Assembly: GCA_017794825.1 (NCBI GenBank)
Contig: CP051237.1
Location: forward strand, 124,001 to 188,000
Direction of reading: 5' to 3'
Length of the DNA: 64,000 bases
Source: Pararhizobium sp.
GTDB taxonomy: Bacteria; Pseudomonadota; Alphaproteobacteria; Rhizobiales; Rhizobiaceae
Under the pieces are notes generated by a model, which worked only from the letters and a program-made list of their open reading frames with translations, had not been told where the DNA came from and did not search any database. The position numbers and the translations under genes are program-made. Positions 47,449 to 57,535 of this stretch are shown one piece after another. How positions within the stretch are numbered: position 1 is the first letter of the stretch; every line of letters begins with the position of its first letter.

Positions 47449-48522
47449 ATGACGGACGACAGGAAGAACAGCCTCACCTACAGCGACGCCGGAGTCGACA
47501 TAGACGCCGGCAATTCGCTCGTCGAACGCATCAAACCGCTTGTGCGCTCAACAAGGCGACCGGGAGCCGACGGCGAAATCGGAGGATTTGGCGGCCTGTT
47601 CGACCTCAAGGCCGCCGGGTTCGAGGATCCGGTCCTTGTCGCCGCCAATGACGGCGTCGGCACGAAGCTTCGGATCGCCATCGAGAGCGGAAGACTTGAT
47701 ACGGTCGGGATCGACCTCGTAGCCATGTGCGTAAACGACCTCATTGTGCAAGGCGCCGAACCGCTGTTCTTTCTGGATTATCTCGCAACCGGCAAGCTGA
47801 ATCCGGAGGAAGGCGAAGCAATCGTCGCCGGCATAGCCGACGGCTGCCGTCAGGCGGGCTGCGCGCTGATAGGCGGAGAAACCGCCGAAATGCCCGGCAT
47901 GTATGCGGGCAAAGATTTCGATCTGGCCGGCTTCGCCGTCGGCGCCGCCGAGCGCGGCCGTCTGCTCCCCACTGGCGAAGTTCAGGCAGGCGACGTCATA
48001 CTCGGCCTCGCATCCTCGGGCGTGCATTCGAACGGGTTTTCTCTCGTCCGGAAAATTGTCGAGATCGCCGGGCTTTCCTGGGACGACCCTGCGCCTTTCG
48101 CGCCAGGCGCCAGCCTCGCAGAAGCGCTGCTGACGCCAACGCGCATCTATGTCAGATCGTTGCTGGAGTCCCTGCGCTTTACCGACCGGATAAAGGCGCT
48201 GGCTCATATCACCGGGGGCGGCTTCACGGAGAACATTCCACGCGTCGTGCCGTCCGGACTCGCCGCCGAAATCGACCTCGAAGCCCTTTCGCCGCCACCA
48301 GTTTTTTCGTGGCTTTCTTCGACCGGCGGCATTGAGCCTGCAGAAATGCTGCGCACCTTCAATTGCGGCGTCGGCATGATAGTGATCGTCGCTCCTGAGG
48401 ACGCGGCCGCATTGACAACCTCGCTCGGAACCAGCGGAGAGACGGTTCAACAGATCGGCGTCATCGTCGAACGTGCTCAGTCCGAACCCCGCGTGCGCTA
48501 TCGGGGCGCGCTGCGTCTATGA
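47449..48522 (+). CDS. purM: Phosphoribosylformylglycinamidine cyclo-ligase
   Basis: A 357-residue AIR synthetase, the fifth step of purine synthesis. It has the N-terminal [41 protein letters not shown], the ATP-grasp-like loop [16 protein letters not shown], and [15 protein letters not shown]. The ATG at 47449 has CAGGA upstream; earlier in-frame codons from 47299 are non-conserved. It overlaps purN by four bases (ATGA), giving the classic purMN operon, and the long upstream gap leaves room for its promoter. Confidence 0.96.
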   Translation: MTDDRKNSLTYSDAGVDIDAGNSLVERIKPLVRSTRRPGADGEIGGFGGLFDLKAAGFEDPVLVAANDGVGTKLRIAIESGRLDTVGIDLVAMCVNDLIVQGAEPLFFLDYLATGKLNPEEGEAIVAGIADGCRQAGCALIGGETAEMPGMYAGKDFDLAGFAVGAAERGRLLPTGEVQAGDVILGLASSGVHSNGFSLVRKIVEIAGLSWDDPAPFAPGASLAEALLTPTRIYVRSLLESLRFTDRIKALAHITGGGFTENIPRVVPSGLAAEIDLEALSPPPVFSWLSSTGGIEPAEMLRTFNCGVGMIVIVAPEDAAALTTSLGTSGETVQQIGVIVERAQSEPRVRYRGALRL

Positions 48523-49199
48523 CCGGAAAGAATGTCAAGCGGGTCGCCGTCTTCATTTCCGGCCGCGGCAGCAATCTGGAAGCGTTGATCGCGGCCAGCA
48601 AGGTCCGTGACTGTCCCTACCGGATCGTCGCAGTCTTGTCGGACAATTCCGAAGCAGATGGTCTTGAGCTGGCGGCGCGGGGAAATATCGAGACATTCGC
48701 CATACCACGCTCCGATTTCGGGTCACGCAGCGAACATGAAGCAGCCGTTCTGAATGCACTGAACGCCATCGAGCCTGACATCGTTTGCCTTGCCGGATAC
48801 ATGCGCCTTCTCTCCGCCGATTTTGTCGGACAGTGGAAAGGGCGGATACTGAATATCCACCCTTCGCTTTTGCCGAATCTGCCCGGACTTGAAACGCATA
48901 AACGCGCACTATCGCTTGGTATGCGAATCCACGGATGCACGGTTCATTTCGTCAGTGAGGGCATGGATGACGGACCAATCATAGGACAGGCCGCGGTCGT
49001 GGTGCGTACGGACGATGACGAGGATGTGCTCGCGGCGCGGGTTCTGAAGGCGGAACATCGGCTATACCCGGAGATGCTCCGGCTGGTGGCCACCGATCGG
49101 ATCCGCATGAGCAGCGGAGGCGCAACAATTTTCGATGATGCGTCGGCGCCTGATTGCGACGATATCGTTCTGATCTCGCCGGTTCCGTTGAAGCGCTAG
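48519..49199 (+). CDS. purN: Phosphoribosylglycinamide formyltransferase
   Basis: A 226-residue enzyme that moves a formyl group from 10-formyltetrahydrofolate to GAR. The substrate loop [14 protein letters not shown] and the formyl-transfer signature [22 protein letters not shown] with the Asp in [11 protein letters not shown] are clear. Its stop overlaps the stop of the converging molybdopterin gene: both use the same CTAG. About 20 residues at the C-terminus (after residue 205) are non-conserved. Confidence 0.95.
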   Translation: MTGKNVKRVAVFISGRGSNLEALIAASKVRDCPYRIVAVLSDNSEADGLELAARGNIETFAIPRSDFGSRSEHEAAVLNALNAIEPDIVCLAGYMRLLSADFVGQWKGRILNIHPSLLPNLPGLETHKRALSLGMRIHGCTVHFVSEGMDDGPIIGQAAVVVRTDDDEDVLAARVLKAEHRLYPEMLRLVATDRIRMSSGGATIFDDASAPDCDDIVLISPVPLKR

Positions 49200-51310
49200 C
49201 TCTTTTCGTCCTTATGTATCCACACGTGGTTGTCGTGGAAGGCAGCGCCGCCATAGGGCGCAATGCAGTCGGCGCCGGTCAGCACGTTGATACCCTCGCC
49301 GTCCAGAAAACTCTTGTTGGGCCACAGGCCTTCGGAAATCAGCACGCCCCGTTTCAATCCCTCGGTCACCCTGGCATGAAGCCGGACTTCTCCACGTTCG
49401 TTTCCGAGCGTGACGATGTCGCCGTCGGAAATTCCCAGTTCTTTGGCGTCACTTGGCTCCACCAGCACTTCGGGTCTACCCTCCCGCTTACGCGATGAAG
49501 GCGTTTCCGAGAAGGTCGAATTCAGAAACGACCTGGCCGGCGATGTCGCCAGCCGGAACGGAAACGCTTCGCTGGTTTCCTCGATCGTCTCGAAATGGTC
49601 CGGAAATTCGGGCAGGTCCTGATATGGCCCGAGCGCTCCGAGAGACTTCGGCGGCCGGTTTGGCGCCGGTGAACCGGACCAGTCCGGCCGGAAACGGAAT
49701 TTGCCATCCGGCCAGTTGAAACCATTGAGATAATGCGATGTTTCGAAATCTGGCTGACAGTCCAGCCAGTGCTCCCGTTCAAGGGTTTCGAGATCGCCGC
49801 GGTTGCTTAGACACAGCATATTGTCGATGAGTTCATTCGCCGACATGTGAAAAGCCGGATCAGCATCCACGCCAAGGCGACGCGCAAGGCCATTAAGGAG
49901 ATCGAGATTCGGTCGCGGGCCTTCCGGTGGCTCCACCAGTTTCGGGCCGAGGACTATGTGCTGGTTGCCGCCCGACTTGTAGATATCGTCATGCTCGAGA
50001 AACATGGTCGCGGGCAGCACCACATCGGCGACATCGGCCGTTTCCGTCATGAACTGCTCGTGCACCACCGTGAACAGGTCCTCCCGTGCAAAGCCCTTCC
50101 GGACCAGACGTTGTTCCGGGGCGACATTTACCGGGTTTGTGTTTTGGATGAGCAGCGCCGTCACTGGCGGACCATGTCGCAGCGCCTCAGCGTCACCGGT
50201 CAACACGCGACCGATCTGGGACTGGTCGAGATAGCGGATAGTGTCGTCCCGCATCCGAAGTCCGGTCAGCTCGGCCGTATCGAGTCGATAGATCCCGCCG
50301 TTGTTGTGGAACGCCCCGCCGCCCTCGTACTTCCAGGCGCCTGTCACCGAAGCGATGCACATGGCCGCGTGCATGTTCACTGTGCCGTTGCGCTGGCGCG
50401 TGAATCCGTAACCCAGCCGCAAGTATGTGCGAGGCGTTTCGCCAACGAGCCGCGCGAAGGCTTCAATTTCCTCTGCGTTCAGCCCGGTGATAGCCGAAGC
50501 CCAAGAAGGGTCGCGTGTTTTCAGATGCGCCTCGAGGCCGGCCGGATCATCCGTATACCGTTCGAGATAGTCCCGATCGGCAAAACCGTCTCTGAAGAGG
50601 ACATGCATAACGGCGCAAGCCAACGCGCCGTCCGTGCCCGGACGCAGGATCAGCTTCATGTCGGCCTGCTGCGCCGTCGCATTGTCGTAGATATCGATGA
50701 CGACGATCTTCGCGCCGCGCTTTTTGCGGGCGCGTGTTGCGTGGGTCATTACGTTGACCTGCGTTGCGACCGCGTTGGTGCCCCAGATCACGACGCAATC
50801 CGATTTCGCGATCTCCCGCGGATCGGGTCCGGCAAGAAGCCCCGTTCCCAGTACATACCCCGTCCAGGCGGCGTTGGTGCAAATGCTGTCGAACTGACCG
50901 GAATATTTGGCGGCGTGCCTCAGGCGATGGATGGAATCGCGCTGCACCAACCCCATGGTGCCCGCGAAGAAATACGGCCATACGGTTTCGGAACCGTGCT
51001 TCTGTGCGGCGCGGGTAAACTGATCTGCGATCAGGTCGAGAGCGTCGTCCCACTCCATCTCCTGCCATTCGCCGGCGCCCTTCTCGCCCTTGCGACGCAT
51101 CGGCCTGAGCAAGCGGTCAGTATGGTAGAGCCGTTCCGCATAGCGCGCGACCTTTGCGCATATGACGCCCGCCGTATAGGTCTGGTCGCGCGCTCCGCGC
51201 AGCCGGGTCACCGTGTTGCCATCCGTGATATCGACTTCTAAGGCGCAAGTGGATGGACAATCGTGCGGACAGGCGGAATATCCAGTCCTCATCTGTGCAT
51301 GTTCGTTCAT
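49196..51310 (-). CDS. Molybdopterin-dependent oxidoreductase, DMSO reductase superfamily
   Basis: A 704-residue single-subunit enzyme. The N-terminal [4Fe-4S] site is CPHDCPSTC with a fourth Cys in GVICAK, followed by the molybdopterin-binding middle region (YFFAGTMGLVQRDSIHRL; VIWGTNAVATQVN; VVIDIYDN) and the C-terminal dinucleotide-binding domain from about 585 (GDIVTLGNERGEVRLHARV; PYGGAAFHDNHVWI). No twin-arginine signal is present, so it is cytoplasmic. Substrate is unknown. I use the ATG at 51310; the longer start at 51373 adds a basic, non-conserved leader. MoaD and MoaE, which help make its cofactor, are encoded 6 kb away. Confidence 0.88.
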   Translation of the reverse strand: MNEHAQMRTGYSACPHDCPSTCALEVDITDGNTVTRLRGARDQTYTAGVICAKVARYAERLYHTDRLLRPMRRKGEKGAGEWQEMEWDDALDLIADQFTRAAQKHGSETVWPYFFAGTMGLVQRDSIHRLRHAAKYSGQFDSICTNAAWTGYVLGTGLLAGPDPREIAKSDCVVIWGTNAVATQVNVMTHATRARKKRGAKIVVIDIYDNATAQQADMKLILRPGTDGALACAVMHVLFRDGFADRDYLERYTDDPAGLEAHLKTRDPSWASAITGLNAEEIEAFARLVGETPRTYLRLGYGFTRQRNGTVNMHAAMCIASVTGAWKYEGGGAFHNNGGIYRLDTAELTGLRMRDDTIRYLDQSQIGRVLTGDAEALRHGPPVTALLIQNTNPVNVAPEQRLVRKGFAREDLFTVVHEQFMTETADVADVVLPATMFLEHDDIYKSGGNQHIVLGPKLVEPPEGPRPNLDLLNGLARRLGVDADPAFHMSANELIDNMLCLSNRGDLETLEREHWLDCQPDFETSHYLNGFNWPDGKFRFRPDWSGSPAPNRPPKSLGALGPYQDLPEFPDHFETIEETSEAFPFRLATSPARSFLNSTFSETPSSRKREGRPEVLVEPSDAKELGISDGDIVTLGNERGEVRLHARVTEGLKRGVLISEGLWPNKSFLDGEGINVLTGADCIAPYGGAAFHDNHVWIHKDEKS

Positions 51311-51377
51311 GGAAATTATGTTCTTCCGATCGGATCGCCGATATAGACTACCGGTCACCGACCGACGAGGCAATGAC

Positions 51378-52241
51378 GTGAACTACCGGCATATCTATCA
51401 CGCGGGCAATTTCGCGGATGTATTGAAGCACAGCATCCTTGCCCGCATCATCCTCTATCTGCAAAGAAAGGATCGTGGCTTCCGGGTGATCGACACCCAT
51501 GCCGGACCGGGATTGTATGATCTCGGCAGCGATCAAGCCGGAAAAACCGGTGAATGGCGGTCGGGCGTTGGAAGGATTCTGGATTTTGCTTTCGACGAAC
51601 CGACAACGGGTCTGCTGTCCCCTTACCTCTCGGCGATCCGCGCGTGCAATCCGGACGGAGAAATGAAATGGTATCCTGGTTCGCCTAAGCTTGCGAGACT
51701 TCTCTTGCGTCGGCAGGACAGACTCTCGGCAGTTGAACTGCATCCGCACGACGCAAAGGAACTGACAAGACTGTTCGACGGGGATTTTCAGGTACGCGTG
51801 ACGCAACTGGACGGCTGGCTGGCGCTTGGCTCGCATGTGCCGCCGAAAGAAAAACGCGGACTGGTGCTTGTCGATCCGCCATTCGAGAAACCGGGTGAGT
51901 TCGATCGGATGGTTGACGGCCTCGCAAGGGCGCACCGGCGCTGGCCGAGCGGTATTTACTGTCTCTGGTATCCGATAAAGCAAAACGCGGAGATCGATGT
52001 GTTTCACAATAAGCTGAAGACACTCGATATCCCGAAAATACTTTGCGCAAACATGCGGGTCTGCGATCCCAAAGACCGCACCGGGCTTGTCGGCAGCGGC
52101 CTTGTTGTCGTCAATCCACCTTATGTGCTTGAAGAGGAGCTCGAAGTGCTGCTCCCCGCGCTGACGCAGCGCTTGGCGCAGTCGGATACCGCGTCCTACG
52201 AACTCTTCTGGATTGCATCTGAAGCTGCAATGGAATTTTAA
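51378..52241 (+). CDS. rlmJ: 23S rRNA (adenine2030-N6)-methyltransferase RlmJ
   Basis: A 287-residue Rossmann methyltransferase that modifies A2030 of 23S rRNA. It begins VNYRHIYHAGNFADVLKHSIL, the family's characteristic N-terminus, continues with FRVIDTHAGPGLYDL (SAM site) and carries the catalytic motif LVDPPFE. The start is a GTG at 51378 with GAGG upstream. The longer open frame upstream reads through the start region of the molybdopterin gene on the other strand and is not coding. Confidence 0.93.
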   Translation: MNYRHIYHAGNFADVLKHSILARIILYLQRKDRGFRVIDTHAGPGLYDLGSDQAGKTGEWRSGVGRILDFAFDEPTTGLLSPYLSAIRACNPDGEMKWYPGSPKLARLLLRRQDRLSAVELHPHDAKELTRLFDGDFQVRVTQLDGWLALGSHVPPKEKRGLVLVDPPFEKPGEFDRMVDGLARAHRRWPSGIYCLWYPIKQNAEIDVFHNKLKTLDIPKILCANMRVCDPKDRTGLVGSGLVVVNPPYVLEEELEVLLPALTQRLAQSDTASYELFWIASEAAMEF

Positions 52242-52332
52242 GTTCGTCATGTTTTGCTACAGGCTTGACGGTCGTGACCGTCTCGACCATCTTCTGCAGC
52301 ATTCCAATTTCCACATTCGGGGGACCTGTCGA

Positions 52333-52749
52333 ATGTCTCTGAAACGCCTTCTGCTCGCCACCCTTGCCTTTGCGTCCGTTTCCACGGGCCTGATGCCGCT
52401 GACCGCGTCTTCGGCCAGAGCGGAGATCGCTTGCGAGAGCTCATCCGTTCTTTGGTCCGTATCCCGGAAGTTCCACACCTATGATCGCAATGTCATCAAA
52501 TCCGGCCTGCGAATAGAGCAGCTTTATGACGCCCATCCGGTTCCTTCGACGAACCATATCCGCGAAACGCTGATACCGCGGCAATATTGCAAGGCGCGCG
52601 CAATGATGAGCGATGGTCGCGACCGCACAGTCTGGTACGTCATTGAATACGGACAGGGCTTCGCCGGCGTCAGCTACCGGGTCGATTCGTGCATTCCGGG
52701 CTTCGACCCGTGGCATGTTTACGGCGCCGACTGCTTTACCGTCAGATAA
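52333..52749 (+). CDS. Small secreted protein with four cysteines, function unknown
   Basis: A 138-residue protein I do not recognise. A signal peptide (KRLLLATLAFASVSTGLMPLTASSARA) ends near residue 31 at AEIAC. The mature part has four Cys (IACESSS, RQYCKARAM, DSCIPGF, ADCFTVR) that could form two disulfides, and a compact pattern with WYVIEYGQGFAGVSYRVDSC. Such proteins recur in Hyphomicrobiales without assigned function. The ATG at 52333 has GGGGA upstream; the frame continues back into the rlmJ end but without start signals. Confidence 0.7.
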   Translation: MSLKRLLLATLAFASVSTGLMPLTASSARAEIACESSSVLWSVSRKFHTYDRNVIKSGLRIEQLYDAHPVPSTNHIRETLIPRQYCKARAMMSDGRDRTVWYVIEYGQGFAGVSYRVDSCIPGFDPWHVYGADCFTVR

Positions 52750-52840
52750 TTACGGAAGAACATTTCGACCGGGATCAACCGTCGTCCTGCCACCGACGGA
52801 TGATTTTTGACGTCATACCAACCAGAACAGGAAACGCCGC

Positions 52841-53437
52841 ATGAAAATCCTCTACTCGCCTACTTCGCCCTATTCCTCAAAGGTGCGGATGGCGGCCCGG
52901 TTTTGCGATCTGCCGTACACGGAGGAAACCGTTGACGTCTACTCCGATCCCGCGCATCTGCTCGAAATCAATCCTCTCGGCAAAATTCCCACGCTCCTCG
53001 ATGATAACGGCGTCGCCGTTTATGACAGCCGCGCCATCATGCAGTATCTTGATCGCAAGAGCGGCCGGAAACTGTTCCCGCGCAATCCCGCCAAGCGTTC
53101 AGAAGCCGAAAAATTGGAAGCGCTTTGCGATGGCGTCATGGATGCGTTGCTGGCGATCCGCTTCGAGCGGATGTTCCATACGCCTGAAAAGGTTGAACAG
53201 GCGTGGATCGACAGACAATGGTCGAAAGTGGCTCGTGGTCTGGACCATCTAAACGCCAATCTGCCCAGAACGTCGAAAAACCTGCACGGCGGACATTTCG
53301 CACTTGCCTCCCTGGTCGCCTATCTCGGTCTTCGCTTCGAGGGCGAATGGGAGCGCGGCCGCTCAAAACTGAAAAACTGGCCTGATAAATTCAGCCGCTT
53401 CTTTCCCGATTTCGAGAAACTGAAACCACAGGTTTGA
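52841..53437 (+). CDS. Glutathione S-transferase family protein
   Basis: A 198-residue GST. The thioredoxin-like N-terminus starts MKILYSPTSPYSSKVRMAARF, with a Ser-rich catalytic loop, then NPLGKIPTLLDDNGVAVYDSRAIMQYLD (cis-Pro and the glutathione gamma-Glu site DS). A helical C-terminal domain includes GGHFALASLVAYLGLRF. Substrate unknown. It lies 90 bp after the small secreted protein gene. A second, unrelated GST is encoded at 60385-61077. Confidence 0.9.
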   Translation: MKILYSPTSPYSSKVRMAARFCDLPYTEETVDVYSDPAHLLEINPLGKIPTLLDDNGVAVYDSRAIMQYLDRKSGRKLFPRNPAKRSEAEKLEALCDGVMDALLAIRFERMFHTPEKVEQAWIDRQWSKVARGLDHLNANLPRTSKNLHGGHFALASLVAYLGLRFEGEWERGRSKLKNWPDKFSRFFPDFEKLKPQV

Positions 53438-53556
53438 GGATGCGACGGCCAATTCGGCTGAGCATTCATTGAGTTTTCGAGCATTGTACCTATATCCGGT
53501 GTGCTCAGCCCTTTCCATCAGACCCGTCAGCAATCCAGGCAGAAAATACTCAGTCG

Positions 53557-54504
53557 ATGTTCAGCATATTCATTCTCGTCGCCGGACTCGCACTGCTTAT
53601 TTTTGCCGGAGATCTGTTGGTGCGCGGGGCTGTAGCCTTTGCCGAAAAGATCGGCATCAGCCCCCTTGTAATAGGCCTGACAATCGTTGCTTTCGGTACA
53701 TCGGCGCCGGAACTCTTCGTCTCGCTCAAGGCGGCCATCAACGGCATCTATGGCATCGCCATCGGCAACGTGGTTGGCTCGAACATCACCAATGTGCTGC
53801 TGGTGCTGGGAATTCCAGCGCTCATCGTGCCTGTTGCATGCCGTGAAAAGGGCCTTGGCTTCAGCCTTGTCATGATGTCGGCCATGACCATTGTGCTGAT
53901 GATCATGATGTCGATGGGGCGGCTTGGACACATCGACGGGGTGTTATTGCTGGGCATGCTCGGCGTGTTTCTCGCCTGGCAGTTCAAACGGGCGCATTCC
54001 GATATGAACAACCATGAAATGGTTGAGGACTATCATTCGGAGTTCCAGAAGCTACCGGCCGAGAACTCCCGCATCGCGGCCTACATGCTGTGCGGCCTGA
54101 TCGGTCTGCCAATTGGCGCCTCACTGACCGTTCACGGAGCCGTCGACATCGCCCAGTGGATGGGTGTATCCGACACCGTGATCGGACTGACAATTGTCGC
54201 TATCGGCACCTCCCTGCCCGAACTTGTCACCACCTTCATGGCGGCATGGCGTCGCAGCGGCGCCGTAGCGATCGGAAACGTCGTTGGCTCCAACATCTTC
54301 AATGTCGGCGCCATTCTCGGGATTACCGGCCTGGTCCACCCGCTACGGGTTCCGGAAAGGATCGTCTATCTGGACATGTGGATCCTCGCCCTCTCCACTA
54401 TCCTGCTCCTCGCGCTGGCGTTCATTTCCAAACCGATCGGAAAACTGGGCGGCATGGCCCTTGTCGCCGCTTACTGTCTGTATTTTGTCGTCATCCTGCA
54501 TTGA
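53557..54504 (+). CDS. Calcium/sodium antiporter (CaCA family)
   Basis: A 315-residue protein of ten helices made of two inverted repeats. The alpha-1 motif is VAFGTSAPELFVSL with GNVVGSNITNV, and the alpha-2 motif is VAIGTSLPELVTTF with GNVVGSNIFNV; these form the ion sites. An acidic loop (SDMNNHEMVEDYHSEFQ) separates the halves. It probably exchanges Na+ or K+ for Ca2+ across the inner membrane. The start at 53557 is the first Met of helix one. Confidence 0.92.
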   Translation: MFSIFILVAGLALLIFAGDLLVRGAVAFAEKIGISPLVIGLTIVAFGTSAPELFVSLKAAINGIYGIAIGNVVGSNITNVLLVLGIPALIVPVACREKGLGFSLVMMSAMTIVLMIMMSMGRLGHIDGVLLLGMLGVFLAWQFKRAHSDMNNHEMVEDYHSEFQKLPAENSRIAAYMLCGLIGLPIGASLTVHGAVDIAQWMGVSDTVIGLTIVAIGTSLPELVTTFMAAWRRSGAVAIGNVVGSNIFNVGAILGITGLVHPLRVPERIVYLDMWILALSTILLLALAFISKPIGKLGGMALVAAYCLYFVVILH

Positions 54505-54592
54505 AGCGGAATTGTCCGGCGGTTTGACAGCATTGCGCTGACGGACCACATACTGGCGACAGAATGGCGGAACGGCGATTCGAGACAGTGGG

Positions 54593-56593
54593 ATGACATC
54601 CAGGCAAGACAAGGTCGCCGACAGCGAGCCGAACGAACCTATATCCGAAGAACCTGTGATTAGCGCGACGTCCTGGGAAGGCGCCGGCGAGGTCGCCTCC
54701 AATCTCACCGGTCCGGAACGTATCCAGGAATTCGTCAAAATTCTGCCAAATGCGCCCGGCGTCTACCGCATGCTCAACCGCAATGGCGACATCCTCTATG
54801 TCGGCAAGGCGCGCAGCCTTAAGAAGCGCGTCTCGAACTACGCCCAGGGCCGCGGCCACACCAACCGCATCTCCAGCATGGTGCGCGACACCGCGAACAT
54901 GGAGTTCGTCACCACCCGCACGGAAACCGAGGCGCTGCTTCTTGAAGCGAACCTGATCAAGCGGTTCAAACCCCGCTACAACGTGCTTCTGCGAGACGAC
55001 AAGTCGTTTCCATACATCTTGCTGACCGGCGATCACCAAGCCGCCGGCATCTACAAGCATCGCGGCGCCCGCTCTCGTCAGGGCTCCTACTTCGGACCTT
55101 TTGCTTCGGCCCAGGCGGTGGATCGAACCATCAACGCGCTGCAGCGGGCGTTCCTGATCAGAACCTGCACGAATGCGATGTACGAGACCAGGGCACGACC
55201 GTGTCTCCTCTACCAGATAAAACGCTGCTCGGCTCCCTGCACGGGCGAAATCGACCTTGCATCCTATGGAAAGCTCGTGGGCGAAGCGACGGATTTCCTC
55301 TCCGGCAAAAGCCAAAAGGTCAAAAGCACGCTTGCTGAGGCCATGCAGCAAGCCTCCGAAGAACTCGATTTCGAGCGCGCTGCGGTCTATCGCGACAGGC
55401 TTGCGGCGCTATCGCATGTGCAAAGCCATCAGGGCATAAATCCGCAGACCGTGCAGGAGGCGGATGTTTTCGCAATTCACCAGGATGGCGGCCTCAACTG
55501 CATCCAGGTCTTCTTCTTCCGCACCGGTCAGAACTGGGGCAACCGCGCCTATTTTCCGAAGGCCGACCCCGCGCTGTCCCAGGAAGAGGTGCTCGGCGCT
55601 TTCCTCTCGCAGTTCTACGACGACAAGCCCTGTCCGAAACAGATCCTCGTATCGCACGCCGTTCCGGAAAGCGAATTGCTGGCGGAAGCGCTGACAATGC
55701 GCTCGGGCCGCAAGGTGTCGATCTCCGTTCCGCATCGCGGCGAAAAACGGGACCTGATCCAGCAAGTGGCGGCCAATGCCCGTGAAGCCCATGGCAGACG
55801 GCTTTCGGAAACCTCCACGCAAGGCAATCTGCTGAAGGCCATGGCGAGCACTTTCGGTCTCTCCCATCCGCCGCGCAGGATCGAGGTGTACGACAATTCC
55901 CACATCATGGGCGCCAACGCCGTCGGAGGCATGATCGTCGCCGGCGCGGAAGGCTTTGCCAAGAACCAGTACCGCAAGTTCAATATCAAATCCGATGAAA
56001 TAACGCCGGGTGACGATTTCGGGATGATGAGGGAGGTCCTTCACAGACGCATCGCCCGCCTGATCAAGGAACACAAAAAACCGGAAGCGAGCGAAGCGGA
56101 TCCCGACTTGCAGGACGTTCCGGATTTGCCGGCATGGCCGGACGTCCTGCTGATCGACGGCGGCCAAGGGCAACTCTCCGCCGTTCAGGGTATTCTGGAT
56201 GACCTCGGCGTTGGCGACGAGATTACGGCGATCGGCGTCGCAAAAGGCGTTGATCGCGAAGCCGGTCGGGAGCGCTTCTTCATGAAGGGACGGCAGGCGT
56301 TTTCGCTGCCGCCAAGGGATCCAGTCCTGTATTTCATACAACGCATGCGCGACGAGGCGCACCGCTACGCGATAGGCGTGCATCGTGCGCGGCGCAGCAA
56401 GGAGATCACGCGCAACCCGCTCGACGAGATCGCGGGCATCGGCCCAGCAAGAAAACGCTCACTGCTGCACCATTTCGGCACGGCCAAGGCAGTCTCGCGC
56501 GCAGGGGTCGAGGATCTCGTCGCCGTCGAAGGAATTTCACAGGCCACCGCTCAGATGATTTATGATCATTTTCATGAGGATCGCCGCAATTAG
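54593..56593 (+). CDS. uvrC: UvrABC system protein C
   Basis: A 666-residue nucleotide-excision-repair endonuclease subunit. The GIY-YIG 3'-incision nuclease lies near residues 52-135 ([30 protein letters not shown]). A Cys cluster ([15 protein letters not shown]), the UVR/UvrB-binding helix ([14 protein letters not shown]), the RNase H-like 5' nuclease region ([34 protein letters not shown]) and tandem HhH motifs ([17 protein letters not shown]) follow. It begins the uvrC-pgsA-moaD-moaE string common in this order. Confidence 0.96.
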   Translation: MTSRQDKVADSEPNEPISEEPVISATSWEGAGEVASNLTGPERIQEFVKILPNAPGVYRMLNRNGDILYVGKARSLKKRVSNYAQGRGHTNRISSMVRDTANMEFVTTRTETEALLLEANLIKRFKPRYNVLLRDDKSFPYILLTGDHQAAGIYKHRGARSRQGSYFGPFASAQAVDRTINALQRAFLIRTCTNAMYETRARPCLLYQIKRCSAPCTGEIDLASYGKLVGEATDFLSGKSQKVKSTLAEAMQQASEELDFERAAVYRDRLAALSHVQSHQGINPQTVQEADVFAIHQDGGLNCIQVFFFRTGQNWGNRAYFPKADPALSQEEVLGAFLSQFYDDKPCPKQILVSHAVPESELLAEALTMRSGRKVSISVPHRGEKRDLIQQVAANAREAHGRRLSETSTQGNLLKAMASTFGLSHPPRRIEVYDNSHIMGANAVGGMIVAGAEGFAKNQYRKFNIKSDEITPGDDFGMMREVLHRRIARLIKEHKKPEASEADPDLQDVPDLPAWPDVLLIDGGQGQLSAVQGILDDLGVGDEITAIGVAKGVDREAGRERFFMKGRQAFSLPPRDPVLYFIQRMRDEAHRYAIGVHRARRSKEITRNPLDEIAGIGPARKRSLLHHFGTAKAVSRAGVEDLVAVEGISQATAQMIYDHFHEDRRN

Positions 56594-56688
56594 AGCAATC
56601 TTCGGTTTATAGAAACATTTGACCGTCGGTGTTGACGCGAGGCGCGACGCCCTATTTTTATGACGGTGACATTCTCCCGGATTTCTTC

Positions 56689-57270
56689 ATGGCGTCGCAT
56701 ACATACAAATTACCGAACCTGCTCACTTACGGCCGCATTCTCGCAGTTCCGTTGATCGTGCTGTGCTTCTTCATGGAAGGTCGTCTGCATGGATCCGATT
56801 TCGCGCGCTGGATCGCGCTGGCTCTCTATCTGATCGCTTCGATCACCGATTTCTTTGACGGATATCTGGCCCGCGTCTGGAACCAGACGTCGCCGATCGG
56901 CCGGATGCTCGATCCCATTGCCGACAAGTTGCTTGTGTCTTCGATCCTCTTGCTTCTTGCGGCGGACGGGACCATCGCCGGATGGACCATCTGGGCTGCT
57001 ATCATCATTCTATGCCGTGAAATCCTCGTGTCCGGCTTGCGCGAATATCTGGCGGAGCTGAAGGTTTCTGTTCCCGTGACCTGGATCGCCAAATGGAAAA
57101 CCACGATTCAGATGATTGCGATCGGCTTTCTTCTGGCGGGCCCCGCGGGAGACAAGATCATTCCCTACGTGACGGAGACCGGCATCGTACTGCTCTGGAT
57201 CGCAGCGATCATCACCATGTATACCGGATATGACTACTTCCAGGCCGGCCTGAAACATGTGGTGGACTAG
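56689..57270 (+). CDS. pgsA: CDP-diacylglycerol-glycerol-3-phosphate 3-phosphatidyltransferase
   Basis: A 193-residue membrane enzyme committing CDP-diacylglycerol to phosphatidylglycerol. It starts YKLPNLLTYGRILAVPLIV and has the complete CDP-alcohol signature TDFFDGYLARVWNQTSPIGRMLDPIADK, plus IAKWKTTIQM. The position after uvrC and before moaD fits PgsA in Alphaproteobacteria. I use the ATG at 56689, because the 20 residues further upstream are not conserved; the ribosome-binding site is weak. It ends 3 bp before moaD. Confidence 0.92.
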   Translation: MASHTYKLPNLLTYGRILAVPLIVLCFFMEGRLHGSDFARWIALALYLIASITDFFDGYLARVWNQTSPIGRMLDPIADKLLVSSILLLLAADGTIAGWTIWAAIIILCREILVSGLREYLAELKVSVPVTWIAKWKTTIQMIAIGFLLAGPAGDKIIPYVTETGIVLLWIAAIITMYTGYDYFQAGLKHVVD

Positions 57271-57273
57271 ACA

Positions 57274-57528
57274 ATGATAAAACTTGTCTATTTTGCGTGG
57301 GTTCGCGAGCGCATCGGCAAAAGCGAGGAAGAGATCGTTCTGCCAGAAAGCGTATCAACCGTCAGCGGCCTTTTGGACCACCTGAAGGAACGCGGAGAGG
57401 AATATCGATACGCGCTTGAGCATTCCGAGGTAATCCGGGTCGCCCTCGATCACCGTCACAGCCAGCACGACGCCGAGATCGGCAATGCAAGCGAGATCGC
57501 GCTTTTTCCGCCCATGACCGGTGGGTGA
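57274..57528 (+). CDS. moaD: Molybdopterin synthase small subunit MoaD
   Basis: An 84-residue ubiquitin-fold sulfur carrier. It opens with IKLVYFAWVRERIGKSEEEIVLP and ends in PPMTGG, the Gly-Gly tail that is adenylated by MoeB and made a thiocarboxylate. The thiocarboxylate supplies sulfur for the dithiolene of molybdopterin. It lies 3 bp after pgsA and overlaps or abuts moaE, ensuring balanced synthesis of the two subunits. Confidence 0.94.
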   Translation: MIKLVYFAWVRERIGKSEEEIVLPESVSTVSGLLDHLKERGEEYRYALEHSEVIRVALDHRHSQHDAEIGNASEIALFPPMTGG

Positions 57529-57535
57529 CATCGCC

